DNA of 64,000 nucleotides from Amaurobius ferox (GCA_951213105.1 OX578146.1:110099776-110163775), one strand, 5' to 3'. Numbered from the stretch's first letter, positions 25,594 through 38,827 are shown. Notes: generated by a model from the sequence alone, not told the origin. Numbers and translations are program-made.

Positions 25594-26457
25594 TACTTTC
25601 CTTAATACATAGTATAATAGGGAATCACGTTTCAAGCATCCCTGATCACGAATCGAATATTTTTGAGGTTATGTCTGTGTGTGAGAGAGAGAGAGTCTGT
25701 GGAGACGATATCTCACGAACGAATGGAGCGATTCGAATTAAATTTGGTACAAAAATTACAATCTTTGAATACTGGAAGCCTATTGTTTTTAAACACAATC
25801 GAATGTTCAGAACCCCCCTAAATTTTCGAGTGAAATTTTGAAAGAATCATCAAAAAATCGAAACCTTTAACAAAGTTAAGCAAATAGACATTTCTTCTGT
25901 AATTTTTCCTTAGAAAATGATTGAAATAAAGTTTAAAACGCTAGCATAAACCGTTCTCGAAATATTGCACATTTTTCAAATAAATTCATCAAAAAATTTC
26001 ATAAATTAAAAAAAATATTAACTGTTGAGAAACATGTTCACGTTTCATATGTAATATCATGCGATAAATTTGGTGACATCATTCTCGTGGATCTAGCTCG
26101 TTCCATTCCTGAGAAAAGATACTTTGAGTAATACTTTTGTATTTGAACGCCAATAGTCATTTATCTGCGATAAGAATAACTCATTTCTCAGTCCATAACG
26201 CTTGGCGAGGTTTTGGCGACGAATTTAGCGGAATGTTGCCAACTTGGCGACTTTTTAAATGCTACAAAATTAACGAAAATCTCGCCAAATGGATAAAAAT
26301 GACGCTAAATCAATGAAAATGACGACTCATTGACGAAAATTCAATATCTTGGAAAGACTATAAGTATCTACTATAAGAATAACATTTTTCTTTTTACTGT
26401 AAAAGTAGTAAATTCATTGCATTATATAAGGAAAGTCCTGTGCTGCTCACATCATAT
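25594..26457 (-). repeat. Hairpin-ended non-autonomous element
   Basis: Minus orientation. The degenerate hairpin is at the left (ACTTTCCTTAATACATAG) and the head at the right (plus strand GTCCTGTGCTGCTCACATCA). The interior matches the other family members, including CGTTCTCGAAATATTGCACA. Confidence 0.8.
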
Positions 26458-26995
26458 TTTTTTTATTACGCAGTTGACATCAATTCACTAAAGGTTGAGC
26501 TTTAATTGAAATGAGGCTGTGTAAGTCATGAATCTCACAGTCAGATATTTCCATAAACTTAGAAACTTGCTATGGTTGTTTCGCCCCAAAATTGCTCTCT
26601 TATCCCTTTTATAAATTATTCAGATGTTATACAGTACTAAAATAAATATGCTTACAAATATTTTGAAAAAATTTTCTGCGTGTGAAAGAACAAAATTTTT
26701 AGAAATAGTGTGGTTCTTGCGTTGTAGTCAAAATTACAAGATTCTGTGTAATATCACGGCTGGTTTTCAATCTATACAAAATCAGAGAGCAAATTAATAA
26801 TATAATACAGTTGTAGTTTTTGAAAGTTTTTAAAATATGAACGATATAAATATAATACAGTATGATAACATGGATGGATACACAATTTATTCTCTTTCCT
26901 GTTTAAAGTAGACGTCTAACTTTTTATTCCTATTTCTTGTACAAATACATTATACTAAATTTCTGTTCCAAATTTATCTAAGATTTTCTTTTCAG

Positions 26996-27286
26996 GCGCC
27001 TCAATCCTTCCTCATATTAAAGAGTTCACCTTTCCGTCCCGTGTAGTGGTTGGCGACAAAACATCGACTATGTGTTTTTCTGACTCATCGGATTCACCTG
27101 TGGAATTTTCGTGGTATAAAAATGGCGAACAGATGGTGGAATCTTCAAATATTACCATAAAACTGGACAAAGAGTTCTCTGTCATAATTATCAATCCGGT
27201 GTCAACCGTATCAAGTGGGAACTATACTTGTGTAGCAAGAAATGCCTTCGGATCAACGACTTATAGCACAGTACTTTCTGTTATCG
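26996..27286 (+). CDS. sDscam: Cassette 1 exon 2: variable Ig1 domain
   Basis: A single-exon Ig domain of 97 codons, phase 1 in and phase 1 out, with acceptor TTTTCTTTTCAG and donor ATCG|GTAAGT. After the split first codon the peptide begins GASILPHIKEFTF. The Ig hallmarks are C27, the core tryptophan W40 (FSWYKNG) and the SGNYTC motif giving Y77 and C79. N-glycosylation sequons occur at NIT and NYT. This is an I-set-like fold expected on the extracellular face, and in sDscam proteins the first Ig domain carries recognition specificity. It aligns with the Ig1 exons of cassettes 2 and 3 but is the most different of the three (LPHIKEF versus PKIKKF). Hemicentin or another Ig protein is less likely given the repeated leader-Ig-Ig cassettes. 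Confidence 0.88.
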
Positions 27287-29552
27287 GTAAGTTGAAGTAG
27301 AAAAATATAGTTGCTTTCAAAATAAATAGTGAAATGGTACATTGAGCACGAAAACTAGATCTCCAAGCTTTTCCGTATCTGCCTATTTTACTTATGATTC
27401 AAAATAGTCCTGTTTTTAACATGTTTGGTGTAAAAAGATATACACAATAATAATATAATCAAAATTGGGTGCGTTTGCTGATTTCCAAATGTTACAAAAC
27501 AGACAAAGTATTAGGAAACAGACTTCATTTTTTTTAGACGTTAAAATATGGCGCTATCTCTTTTTAAATATTTTAACTTTATAGAATTTCCAGGTGTTGA
27601 TGTGGCAACCATGAAGTAAAATATTTAAATCATTAAGATGTTAATATTTAAATATTTAAAGCGTTAATATGTTATTTTCTCATGAGCAAAAAATGTATAT
27701 TAAATCTTTAAGAGGGCAACTCATTGACGCATGCATTGCATGGCGAGTTTTGAGACTACAGAAATACCGTTCTGTATGGCTATAATTTCGATCCTCGCTT
27801 ATCACAAATATGGCATTAAGTGAAAATCGCCATTTTTTAGTTGAGACGATATCGAATCCGACGAGCGATATATCCAGACTTATATGATTTTTGGTTGAAA
27901 TTTCATCAAATGTTGTGTTTTACAAAAAAATTACTATAACAATTCACAAAATCTTTATAAAACTTAATTGCAAGAGCATCAACTGGCCAGTACTAAGAAA
28001 CGCGGTTCGAGTCCCAGCTAGGACAACAAGATTCTTTACACTATCTTGTTAGTAGGGTATTGTATTGTGTCAGTGTATTGATTAAAATCAAGGCCATTTT
28101 AGCATTGCGTGTTTAAAATAGCATTTATTCATCAATGAATGCGACGGTAACTTGTAACTGCACCATTTATTTATTTTTTATCAAGTAACTATCGGACCTT
28201 AGCTATCTACTAAAAAATAATAGTTATTTACTTGTTAAGTTTTCAAAGTATAATTATCCACCCCGCCCTTAATAAAATAATTAAATTATCTTGTAGTATA
28301 TAATGTGTTTCTTAAACTATATGAAGCCCAGATTTTAGTGATCTAATAACTTGTGTTTCAAGCAATTATGTGATTTTTAGCATTCAATAGGAAACTGTAT
28401 AATGCATTCTATCATTTTATAGACATCTAACTATGTTTCTGAGATCTATCTCATAAAAATATATTTAATATATATTTAAGCGATGCATCACCCTACCTTA
28501 AATATTGTGTGAGATCTGCTCAGCTTTTAATACCTCCAGAGAACGATACCAGTAGTCTTTAAAATATTATAATCCTTAACACTGTACAGTAATATAACAC
28601 TAACTATAAAGTTTCTAAATCACTTTTAAACTTTAGCTCTTGGCCAGCGTATTTCTTGTCTGCATAAAATAACAATAAGCGTCCAAAGGTAATAAATTTT
28701 TATAGACAAAAATTTGTCTATAAAATTTTTAGTTCCTTCTAACTCTATGCATGAGCTGTAACCAATATATAATTTTCGTATATTATGTCATTTGCAAAAA
28801 CTAACTTTTACTTTATCATGAAAATTAGTTATTTCTGACGAATGAGTATAGTTAGCTGTTCAAATAAATCAATGATATACGATCTTTGAAATAAATAATT
28901 TGGTCATGTAATAGCATTTGAAATTTAGCAAAACAACCTTTATTTGATTCAGTTATTATCGAGTATTTGCTGCTGTACTACGCATGCTTTTATAACTGCA
29001 GTCAATATATTCTAATATTGTGACTACAAATTTTACAACTGATCGTTAATTTTTACTTTCTTATACTTAGTGTTGAGAAAACACTTTCACGAAAATTTTT
29101 GATTTCGAGATTTTGATGCCAATATATGTTTTAATACCTCCTGAACACGTTTTGACTTTTTTTTGGAGTGATGCCCGTCTGTCTGTCTGTGGTCGATTTT
29201 TTTGTCATCGGTAGCGACCATAAATGATAATGCATTTTCACGAAGCTTGTAAGGATTAACAATTTCTATTCTCGACTTCTTATTTTTCAAGCAGTATTTT
29301 CCCCGGGGAAAGAAGAGTCTAAATTTAAAAAACAGCCGTGCAGATTACGATTAGAAGGTGGAGTAGGCAACCAGGTTATAAAAGGGCGAAGCATGAGAAG
29401 AGGAGATGGTACGAGTTGGTACAAGTCGGTACGTGTAGCGTGACGTGTGTGGATGCAGACGATGGTAGAAAGGGTTGACCATGTTCATTCTGATTTATTA
29501 TTGTAAATTACGTTATTAGAGTTTATTTTATGTCTTCTACAGTTTGAGAATG

Positions 29553-29612
29553 AAAACAAGCATGATTACAAGCAATGATTACAAGCAATGATTACAAGCA
29601 ATGATTACAAGC
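29553..29612. repeat. Short tandem array, unit AATGATTACAAGC
   Basis: About four near-identical 13-bp units, ending at GCTTTAG. Confidence 0.85.
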
Positions 29613-29632
29613 TTTAGATCCGGATTTGTTAT

Positions 29633-32141
29633 AAAAAAATCTGATGTGGGCAACACATGACTTTCCTTATATAATGCAATGAATTTACTACTTTTACAGT
29701 TAAAAAAATGTTATTCTTATAGTAGATAGTTATATGCTTTCCAAGATATTGAATTTTCTTCAATTAGTTGCTATTTTCATTGATTTAGCGTCGTTTTCAT
29801 CCATTTGGCGGGATTTTTGTTAATTTGGCAACAATTTAATATGTCGGCAAGTTGACGACATTCCGCCAAATTCGTCTCCAAAATCCCGCCAAGCGTTATG
29901 AACGGAGAAATAAGTTATTCTTATAGCAGATAAATGACTATTGGCGTTCAAATACAAAAGTATTACTCAAAGTATCTTTTTTCATGAATGGAACGAGCTA
30001 GATCCACGAGAATGATGTCACCCAATTTATCGCATGGCATTACAAATGAAATGTGAGCATGTTTCTCAATAGGAAATTTTTATTTTATTTTATATGACTT
30101 TTTGATAATTTTTTTGAAAAATGTGCAATATCTCGAGAACGGTTCATGTTAGCGTTCCAAAATTTATGTCAATCGTTTTCTAATGAAAAACTACATAAGA
30201 AATGTCTATTTGCGTAACTTTATTAGCGGTTTTGATTTTTTGACGATTTTTTCAAAATTTCAGTCGAAAATTTAGGGGGGTTCTGACCATTCGATTGCGT
30301 ATAAAAACAATAGGCTTCCAGTGTTTACGGATTGTGATTTTTGTTCCAAATTTTGTTCGAATCGATCCATTCGTTCGTCAGTGATCGTCTCCACAGACTC
30401 GCTGATGTTGTGTTTGACAGATAGAATAAAACCTGCTGTGTTTAAAAAAGATAAATGAAGACATAATATTTAGTTTAAAGAAAATTAGTTTATTAAATTG
30501 TAACTTCAATTATTTCAAATTAACAAATACAAAAAACACTGCTCACAGGCAGGCAACTCAGGAAGAATTAACATTAGAATTTTAGACATTAGAATTTTAG
30601 AATTTATCAACTTGGTTAAAATTAAGGAATTAGCATAAAACTTTACTCAAAACAATCTATTTTAAATTCCATCAAAAAATCATTAACAAAAATATTAAAT
30701 TTAAATAATTTTAGAATTTAATCCAGGCTCTTAAAAATTATGAAGGTTTAGAATTTTGCTCTCAGAATACAGTTTTAGAATTTTAAATTTACAGAATAAA
30801 TTTTGATTAAATGCATTTCAAAAATATTGAGAATTTAAGAAATTTGGAGTTTAAATATAACAGTAATATTCACCAGCTGGGTCATCAGACATGGGGGGGG
30901 GCGAAGTTCCAATCATTAGAGCTGCACTGGTTGGAGACAAAAAGTTCTAATAGTTGAGCTGACAGGAATAAAACTACACTGGTTTTCTGGAATTCACCCA
31001 AACTTGAAACAGGAGAGGATTCAGCATTTTCTTGAAAAGGATTGCAAACTCAGGAGATCAGACCTAACAACTACTTCTGGAACACTCGGATCTTTTTAGA
31101 ACGGCCGTCCTCGTCAGAAACTACGTTCACGCAGCTCGCATAAGGAATTTTCACCACGTACTTTTCTGGAGAGTTACGTCGCGAATTCCGCGATAAAAGC
31201 TTGAAAAATGCATAATTTAAATTAAAACAACTAATGAAAAAAAAGAATAACGCGAGGAACTTAACGTTCCATTAAAAGGTCGCGTGGAACATAAGTTCCA
31301 TTCGAAAATAAACAACGCGCTTCTCGCGCTAACCACAACGAAGGATTTCAACAAAAAACTGAAACTGAAAAGTTCTGCGCGCGTATTTATACTTGCGGCA
31401 AAAGGGCGAGTTTAGATAAACGGCAGCAATTAAAATTCGCTTACCGAAATTAGAATTGCCAAAATAATACTCTTAATTCCGAGAGCAGACGATCCGAAAA
31501 AAAACGCGAACCAATTAAAAAATCCCAAATTCCAAAGGGGCGCGAAAAACGCTTAGGTGGCGCCTTTAATCGCAGTAAAAAGCCCGCAAAAACAGAATTC
31601 CGAAAATGGCCGCAACTGAAATTTTTGAATTACAGTGAGACATGGAAATAACTTGAAACTGTAGAACAAACGGAATTTCTAACCAAAATGGGAAAATGAG
31701 ACATCAAATTAAAGGGAATTTTAAGGGGAATCAAATAAATAAATAATTTTTAAAATTTACAAATCAAAAGTAATATTAATTTAAGGAATGGAACATTTTT
31801 AACTAAGAATATTATAAAGAAAATTAATTTAGATGATTAAAAATATTCTAATTAAAGAGTAAATGAAAAAGCCAATAAATATTATTTAAATATTACCAAA
31901 TTAAGAATATTGAGCCAGGGAAAAAGAAATAAAAGTAAACTTCCAAACCTCCAAATTACCTAAATTCTAAAGCAACCCAACAATTTTTTCAAAATTTCAG
32001 TCGAAAATTTAGGGGGGTTCTGGCCATTCGATTGCGTATAAAAACAATAGGCTTCCAGTGTTTACGGATTGTGATTTTTGTTCCAAATTTTGTTCGAATC
32101 GATCCATTCGTTCGTCAGTGATCGTCTCCACAGACTCGCTG

Positions 32142-32172
<31 letters not shown>

Positions 32173-32329
32173 TTTTTTCAAAATTTCAGTCGAAAATTTA
32201 GGGGGGTTCTGACCATTCGATTGCGTATAAAAACAATAGGCTTCCAGTATTTACGGATTGTGATTTTTGTTCCAAATTTTGTTCGAATCGATCCATTCGT
32301 TCGTCAGTGATCGTCTCCACAGACTCGCT

Positions 32330-32370
<41 letters not shown>

Positions 32371-32408
32371 CCACACACACAGACACACACACACACACAC
32401 ACACACAG

Positions 32409-32493
<85 letters not shown>

Positions 32494-32618
32494 TCACTTC
32501 AAAAATATTTGATTCGTGATCAGGGATGCTTGAAACGCGTTCTCCCGTCGAAAACTCGAATTCGAATTTTCGACCCCGTCACAATACTTTCCTTATACAT
32601 TATGTATATAAGGAAAGT
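29633..32618 (+). repeat. Hairpin-ended element interrupted by an LTR and amplified microsatellite
   Basis: The head TCTGATGTGGGCAACACATG is at 29639 and the terminal hairpin ends at 32618. A 160-bp interior segment occurs three times (30246-30405, 31983-32142 and about 32169-32330). The first two copies flank an inserted 1577-bp LTR-like sequence. The second and third are separated by (CA)n. A long interrupted (CA)n tract follows at 32331-32489. The HTHTHT and CVCVCV frames are artefacts. Confidence 0.85.
30406..31982 (-). mobile_element. Probable solo LTR of an LTR retrotransposon
   Basis: The insert begins TGTTG and ends CAACA on the plus strand, the 5'-TG...CA-3' signature. Read on the minus strand it has TATAAATA (31384-31391), two TCAGTT arthropod initiators about 25 and 30 bases downstream (31358-31368), and AATAAA (30489-30494) near the far end. 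That gives a U3-R-U5 order of the BEL/gypsy type. There is no internal coding region or second LTR. No 4-6 bp TSD is visible; instead it lies between two 160-bp duplicates of its host repeat. The implied R region of about 870 bp is long, which lowers confidence. Confidence 0.5.
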
Positions 32619-33186
32619 AAAAATCTAGAACTAGATAGAATTTTCATAAATTCGAGTAAAAACTTCAAAATTTATTTGAAATGTTATATTTTTTTAACAT
32701 GGCAGCATAGGACAAAATTTGATACAAACAAGAATAAAAGGGTTTTTTTATGGCTCAGTGATCACGAGACTTTATAGCTTCAATCTTTGGTATGGAAAAT
32801 AGCAGCGATACAGTTTTTTTGTTCGTGGGGTCATTAGCTCCCACCCCCACCCCCTTGGTGGGTTATATTGGCAGGTATGGTATCAATCGAAAGATTTTTT
32901 CAAGCCGTTTAAAGTGAAGGCTAAGACTCTATAATTGTAATCATTTGGACCCATGATACCGATTTTTAGAAATGTTTCTTGTAAAATTAAAAAAAAAATG
33001 CTACTAACTATGGATTATGGTATGAGACAGTCGAGTTGAGCCACACTGCAGTTAATTTTTATTACCCAGGCCGTTCATCTAGATTTAGAGCATCCAAAGA
33101 GGGACGCTTTTTACACAGCCCTTATTAATGTTGTTTTTAAATTTAATTGCTATAATACTTATGATTTTTGTAAATGTATCTTCCAG

Positions 33187-33309
33187 CACCTCCAAGATTT
33201 TTGATTGAACCAATGGACGTGACAGCAGTAGTTGGTGATGATGTGACATTAAAATGTGTTGCTGATGGGTCTCCTACACCGGTCATCAAATGGCAATTGA
33301 TGGACAAGA
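33187..33309 (+). CDS. sDscam: Cassette 1 exon 3: first half of Ig2
   Basis: 41 codons, phase 1 in and out, acceptor TCTTCCAG and donor AAGA|GTAAGT. The peptide begins APPRFLIEP and contains the Ig A/B/C-strand signature: VGDDVTLKC with C24, the GSPTPVIKW motif with W36, and it stops before the E-F strands. APP...P at the N-terminus followed by GSPTP is typical of Dscam-type I-set domains. The second cysteine is on the next exon, so this exon is not a complete domain. The equivalent exon of cassette 2 has the same length class, the same cysteine and tryptophan positions and the same phase. Confidence 0.88.
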
Positions 33310-35920
33310 GTAAGTAAAAACTGCATCTTGTGTGCAGTTTTTCTTTAATAAAACTATAGTCATAGTTGTAGCATAATTGCAGTCGCAATTACAATACATG
33401 CAGTCACAGTGTGTGCTGTAAGGCTGTAGTATCATGAACTTGGGTAACAGTATATAACCAGAAGCTGATTTACTATAATTAGACTGTTGGAAAGCTGCAG
33501 TCTCTGTTGCAATCTGTCAAAGGCTGTAAGCTGGCTTGAAGAGGACAGACGAAATATTGACCGCTTATTTGTTTCTTATTGTAGTACATTATGTTATAAC
33601 ATTAACATGACATTTTAGTTTGAACACTGAAATGTCAAAAAATGTATGCATGCATATCCTGATTGACATCCGCACAATTTCTCATAACATCCATTAATTG
33701 CGTATTTTACACTTTGGTAATATATTCATAGCGATTAAGTTTGTCAGGCGCAACCTTTTAATTGGAGTACTATATTCTATTTAATAAATGTATTTCAAGC
33801 ATTTATACAAACTGATAGGTGATGCAGTTTTTTGTCCGCCATTGTATAACAAACTTTTACTGAGCACGAATTCTTTGTTTTACCGTTTATAACTAGTCTA
33901 AAAATTCTCGGAAAAACGACCAAAAGTATTATGAAGGATTTTAAATTATGACTGCAAGAAGCCGAAAATAACCTTCTATGTGGAATTAGAGTTTGAAGGG
34001 AACTAAATTATTATTTAACAAAGATTGCATTACTGTTAGCACTTATCCCGTTAAAACCATTAAATTAGTACGTAATGTAAATCATGTGCAAAAGTGATTA
34101 GATATGTCTTAAGTTATTACCTATGGACATTCTTATGCTAGGTGTACCACTGGGAATATTTTTGTTTTATTACTTTAATTTTTCTAGTTATATTTTTAGG
34201 ATTTAGATCTCATTTTAAAATTTATGTGTGGCAATGGTATTTAACATTTTAAATCTGGCCGCATATTGAAAATATAAGGGTTGCTTAGATAAACATGGAT
34301 TACGCTTGGATAAATATTTGGATGGTTATTTTAAATAAAAACTTCATGTATTATACATGTATATTTGAAATTTTGTGCAAGTCAGACATAAAATACCTTC
34401 CAAAAAACTTATTATTTATATATTATGATTCATATTGGATAAACATGGATATTTACATGCATTACATGACAAACAAATTTAGTGTCAGTCATACATAATG
34501 CTTTTCAGCAAATTAATTATTACATATTTGAATTTCTGTTTTATTTGCAATTAATTATGAATACAAAAGAGCAATAATTTATTGCAGGAGTATTTAAAAA
34601 GAAAGGAAGTGAGAAAAATCAGCATATTTACAGTAAGTTTAAAACTTACTTACTTTTGTATAGTGTGAGTCTCATTTGGTTTATAATACACATATAGGTG
34701 ATATGTCGCACATAAACCATATAGTTGAAAAATATCCTAAATTTCGAGAAACAATTTATACAAACAAATGCCGATAAAATTGAATTAGAAAGCTTTGTAA
34801 ATTGTGTTAAATTATGATATGTAATTGAGTATCATACGTGGAATGAAGTCTTTACAATAATGCAAAATATAAACTTAGTAAGCAATAATAGACCGGATGC
34901 AATAATGAACATATTGTAATAATGAACATATATCAACAATATAATTTTGCAATAATGGATATTTAAATAATAGACAAATTATAATAATGGTCAGATTGCA
35001 ATAATGTAATCATTGTAATAATGGATTTATTTGGATTATGGACATATTGCAGTAAAAACTGATTGAAATACTGATTGAAATAACAAGCATGGCGTGAATG
35101 GAACACAAAAGATAAATTTTCTTTTAAAATTACCTGAATACTTGAAGAACACTCCTACCATAATGTAATTTTAGATGAGTCATGGTCTAGTGGTTTTAAG
35201 TGCTAAAAATGTTGTAAGGATGTAGCGAATGATAGGTTTTCATGATTTTTCTAGCTTGGAAGGTAAATATATAAATATTTTTTAAAAGTTCTCCGTGCAA
35301 GGCATTTTATTAGCAGTATGACCTGCCCATATTTTGATTCTGTCAGATAAATATATCTTCTGTCAGATAAAGCTGTCAGATAAATCTTTCACCCAAAAAG
35401 CAAGATCATTAATGGTTATTTGTACACAATATTGTTACATGGATACTTGAACGTTATTATAATATTTTGTAATATTTTATAATTATAAATTCATATTGCC
35501 CTCACTTTTACAATTCAAGTAGCTTTTTAAGGCCTTATTTTATATATTGTATAATATATAATAAATATCTTTCCAAAACTTAAATCATATATTTTATATA
35601 TTATATAATAAATATCTTTCCAAAACTTTAATCATTTTGTATATGAGAGAGACTTCACATTTTAAAATAAATTTGGTAGATAACAATTTTTCAAATATTT
35701 TTTAATTTTATATAACTCTTCATGATATATTTATTTGATGGCATTTTTAATGCACTTTCCTACGTCCTAGAGAGTTAAAATTTGGTACACAGCTTAAATT
35801 TGTTGAACATTTTATTCTACAAAAATTTGGTGGATCTTTAAATATAGATCATACATTTTTTTCGAAATGGCCTGCAAATAAACCCCGTTCACTTCTATAA
35901 ATCATTGTTCTAATATTGTT

Positions 35921-36757
35921 AAAAATTCCGATGTGGGCAGCACATGTCTTTCCCTGCAGACTCATATTCACGTTTTCTTTATTTCTTCAATAATAATTTG
36001 AGTTTATCTGCACAAAATAACAGCCATAAGTATTTTAAATGACATTGAATTTGCACGTTAAACTTAGATTTGGTTCTTTTTTGATAGCTGGACTTATTGT
36101 CAAAGGTGGCTTAGTGAAAACGCGTAAAAACTAGAATATCTCAAGAACGGCTAGTCTTAGAGTAATGAGGTTAGTCTTACTCTTTTTGTTGTCAAAAATC
36201 ACGTATAAAATAGGAATTTAATTGATATAATTGAGCACACGTAGTCCTTTATTTTTATATTTAACGATTTTTGCGGGCCATTTCGCAAAAATAGTCCGTT
36301 CCTTTTTCCTGAATCGTACTAGAATAACCTACAAATGATTCATGTACCAAATTTTGTTAAATTTGGTATATAAATCACTTGTAGGTTATTGAAATATTAT
36401 ACACCAATTGTGTTAAATTTGGTCCATTAGTTTTTAGCTAGAGTGGATAAAGGCAATTTCTGCGGCCATTTCACAAAGAAGGCAGATTCTTTTATTGCGA
36501 ATCGTACTATAATCTAATGAACATAAGAATTTCCCACAAAAAATATACCTACCAAATTTTATGAAATTCGGTCTATTAGTTTTTCAATTAGAGTGGATGT
36601 AATATCCTGACAGACACACAGAAACATACACAGATACACTCTTACACACACAGACGTCTTCCTAAAAATAGTTTTTTCGTGTTCTAGAAGTCCCAAAACG
36701 TGTAGAGCCTTCGAAAATTCGAGTTCCAACCTTCGGCACGATTCCAATTCTTTGAAT
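35921..36757 (+). repeat. Relative of the 235-2678 tandem unit
   Basis: It starts AAAAATTCCGATGTGGGCAG, includes TCTTTCCCTGCAGACTCATA, a CAGACACACAGA tract and TTCGGCACGATTCCAAT near the end, matching the tandem units at the left of the window. The terminal hairpin is missing and replaced by (CA)n at 36758-36773. Confidence 0.75.
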
Positions 36758-37339
36758 ACACACACACACACACATATATTATCTGCGTATCTGTGTATTA
36801 TCTGTGTATCTAAATTCCGTGCCTATGCAATTACAATAGTTGTGATTTTAAATGATCCCTAAACTTTTATTATTTCTTCAACGAAGTCTAATTTTAACTT
36901 ATGCAGAATGCAAATATCTGAATCGATTGTAAGGTGAGTTACATAAGAATTGCTGAATTTTTTTCACAAAAAATTATTTAGCTCTGCAGTCTGGAATACA
37001 AGTTATATGAATGAAATATTCATTGATTTTGCATAGAGAATCAGATGATTTATATTTCGATACAGTTTTAAATATTTAAGTATAATAAATTATTGTAGTA
37101 CTGTGATAATATAAATGATATCACCACTGAATGTATCACATTTTAAAATTTTTTAAGTGAAATAGCATTTCAGTTGGAAAGTGTTTCATAATCAATGCTT
37201 ATGCATGATTGATCTTTCTTGTTAGAGCCTATAACTCGAGTAGCTTTTCAACGCCTTATCTTCATAACTCGAGTAGTTTTTCAAGGCCTTATCCTTATAA
37301 TTCTAGTAGCTTTTGCATGTTTTTAACACTTTACAATAA

Positions 37340-38626
37340 AGTTGAAAAGTGTTTCTGACTTTGTTCATTCTGTTTGTCTGTCTGTGTGTCCGTTAGCACG
37401 ATAACTGCCGTAAAAATGAGTTAATCAAAATGAAATTTTAGAATGTTGTTCAGACGGTCAGTAGGACCTATGGGAATATAAATGAATAATATCACCCAAT
37501 TAGTTTTGGATTGAACCCGGGTTGAAAAATTGAAATACATTGAACCCTATGGGACCTAATTTTTCAAACATTTTTTAAGCAAATTTGAAATTCACAAATT
37601 GCTTCTAAAATTTTAAGTAAAATTTATATTGTTTCATAAAATATATAAAAAAAATTTCCGCAAAATATGTTCAGTAGTTTTTTAGATAAAAATAAAAATA
37701 ATAATTTCACCTCTCATATGAAGCGATCACGTGACCATGATATGAAAAGATCACGTGACCTACTTCAAAATAAAATATAGCATCCATCTTGTCTCAAAAT
37801 CGTGATTTTTAAAGTTCTTTTTAATTCATATTGAGTGTTGTATTCGTCCTAAAACCTCTTTATTTTTGCTTAAATTCTGTGCATCTACACACTGAAACAA
37901 CGCAATGACAATATATTTGAGTTTAAATGATCATCCAAATTTGATTATTTCTACAACGAAGCCTATTTTTCACTTATGTAAATTGTAAACAGCAAAATAT
38001 GTAGGATGAGTTGTATAAGAATTGCTGCATTTCTTTAACGCAAAAGTATTTAGCTCATGGAGTTTGCATAGCTGATATGAATGAAATATTCATTGATTTG
38101 TCAGAGAGAAGGACGATTTTTTTCAATGAAGTTTTAAGCATAGAGCTTAATTACTTGTAGCTCCATGGTCTTAAGTTTTTAAATAAAATAAATTATTTTA
38201 GTACTGTGATGAATGAAATGAATGGGAAAATGTTATGAATGAAATGCTGCTTTTATAGAGAGAACCAGGCGTGTTATTTTTTCTATGACGTCATTTGAAT
38301 GAATGTCAGTTGTTTTCGATGAAGTTTTCAAATATAATAAATTATTGTAGTATTATGATGATTTTAAAAATATTACCAAGGAATGTATTGCATTTTAGAA
38401 ATGTTTAAACTAGGCAATTTATATTTCAATGCCGTCATTTGAATGAAGTTCATTTTTTTCGATGAAGGTTAAGTTTTCAAATATAATAAATTAATGCAGT
38501 ATTGTGATAAGTTTTAAAATATTACTTAGGAATGTATTGCATTTTAGAGATGTTTAAATAAAATTGCATTGACGTTGGAAAGTGTTTCATAATCTATGTT
38601 TTAAGCATGATTGATCTTTCTTGTTT
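37340..38626. repeat. Dispersed repeat, copy B
   Basis: Co-linear with 12800-13960, with extra internal duplications (the TTCAAATATAATAAATTA block recurs). A partial third copy precedes it at about 36800-37222. Its right end (TTGATCTTTCTTGTTTAATA) lies about 48 bp before the Ig2b exon. Confidence 0.75.
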
Positions 38627-38674
38627 AATATTTACAGTGTCATATTGTTTGAGATGGATATTTTTGTTTTACAG

Positions 38675-38827
38675 ATCATACTATGGGAAATAACATTCGC
38701 TTTAAGACGGACAACGGCACACTGATCTTACATTCAGTGAATATGGAAGACAACGGAGACTACGAATGTACTGCTGATAACACGGTTTCTCCTCCCATTT
38801 CTAGAAGGGTGAGGATTAAGGTTAACG
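38675..38827 (+). CDS. sDscam: Cassette 1 exon 4: second half of Ig2
   Basis: 51 codons, phase 1 in and out, acceptor TTTTGTTTTACAG and donor AACG|GTAAGA. The peptide begins NHTMGNNIRF, contains TLILHSVNMEDNGDYEC giving the E-F strands and the second Ig cysteine (C32 in this exon), and ends VRIKVNG. It completes the domain begun at 33187. The exit phase would join it to a constant Ig3 exon downstream, which is not in this window. A possible sequon is NHT at the start, across the exon junction. Confidence 0.88.

Larger units (their letters stand above)
21455..26995 (+). other. Cassette 1 intron 1 (5541 bp)
   Basis: Contains one hairpin-ended element (22249-23698), a partial repeat (23746-24190), a SINE (25168-25453) and another hairpin-ended element (25594-26457). 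A G-rich patch lies at 21880-21920. No cryptic Ig exon was seen. Confidence 0.7.
27287..33186 (+). other. Cassette 1 intron 2 (5900 bp)
   Basis: Holds 27.3-29.0 kb of unremarkable AT-rich DNA, a small repeat (29047-29310), a short 13-bp tandem array (29553-29612), a hairpin-ended element split by a probable solo LTR (29633-32618), and a dispersed repeat (32640-33000). No cryptic Ig exon was seen. Confidence 0.7.
33310..38674 (+). other. Cassette 1 intron 3 (5365 bp)
   Basis: AT-rich at 33.3-35.9 kb, with an ATAATGGA/ATAATGAACATATT-rich degenerate repeat at about 34880-35050 and a duplicated segment around 35535-35635. A hairpin-family relative lies at 35921-36757, and a dispersed repeat occurs in two copies (about 36800-37222 partial, 37340-38626 full) that nearly reach the next exon. 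Confidence 0.7.

Noticed and set aside
27546..27556. ATATGGCGCTA in cassette 1 intron 2 as another promoter element
   Set aside because: It lacks the GTGGCGCT core and no leader exon follows within a few hundred bases.
27975..28035. tRNA-like stretch with GGTTCGAGTCCC
   Set aside because: A B-box-like sequence is present but no matching A box, acceptor stem or cloverleaf could be drawn.
32198..32519. Open frames of repeated CV or HT dipeptides
   Set aside because: They are translations of (CA)n/(TG)n inside a transposon copy; similar frames at 61042-61488 and 62366-62620 have the same cause.
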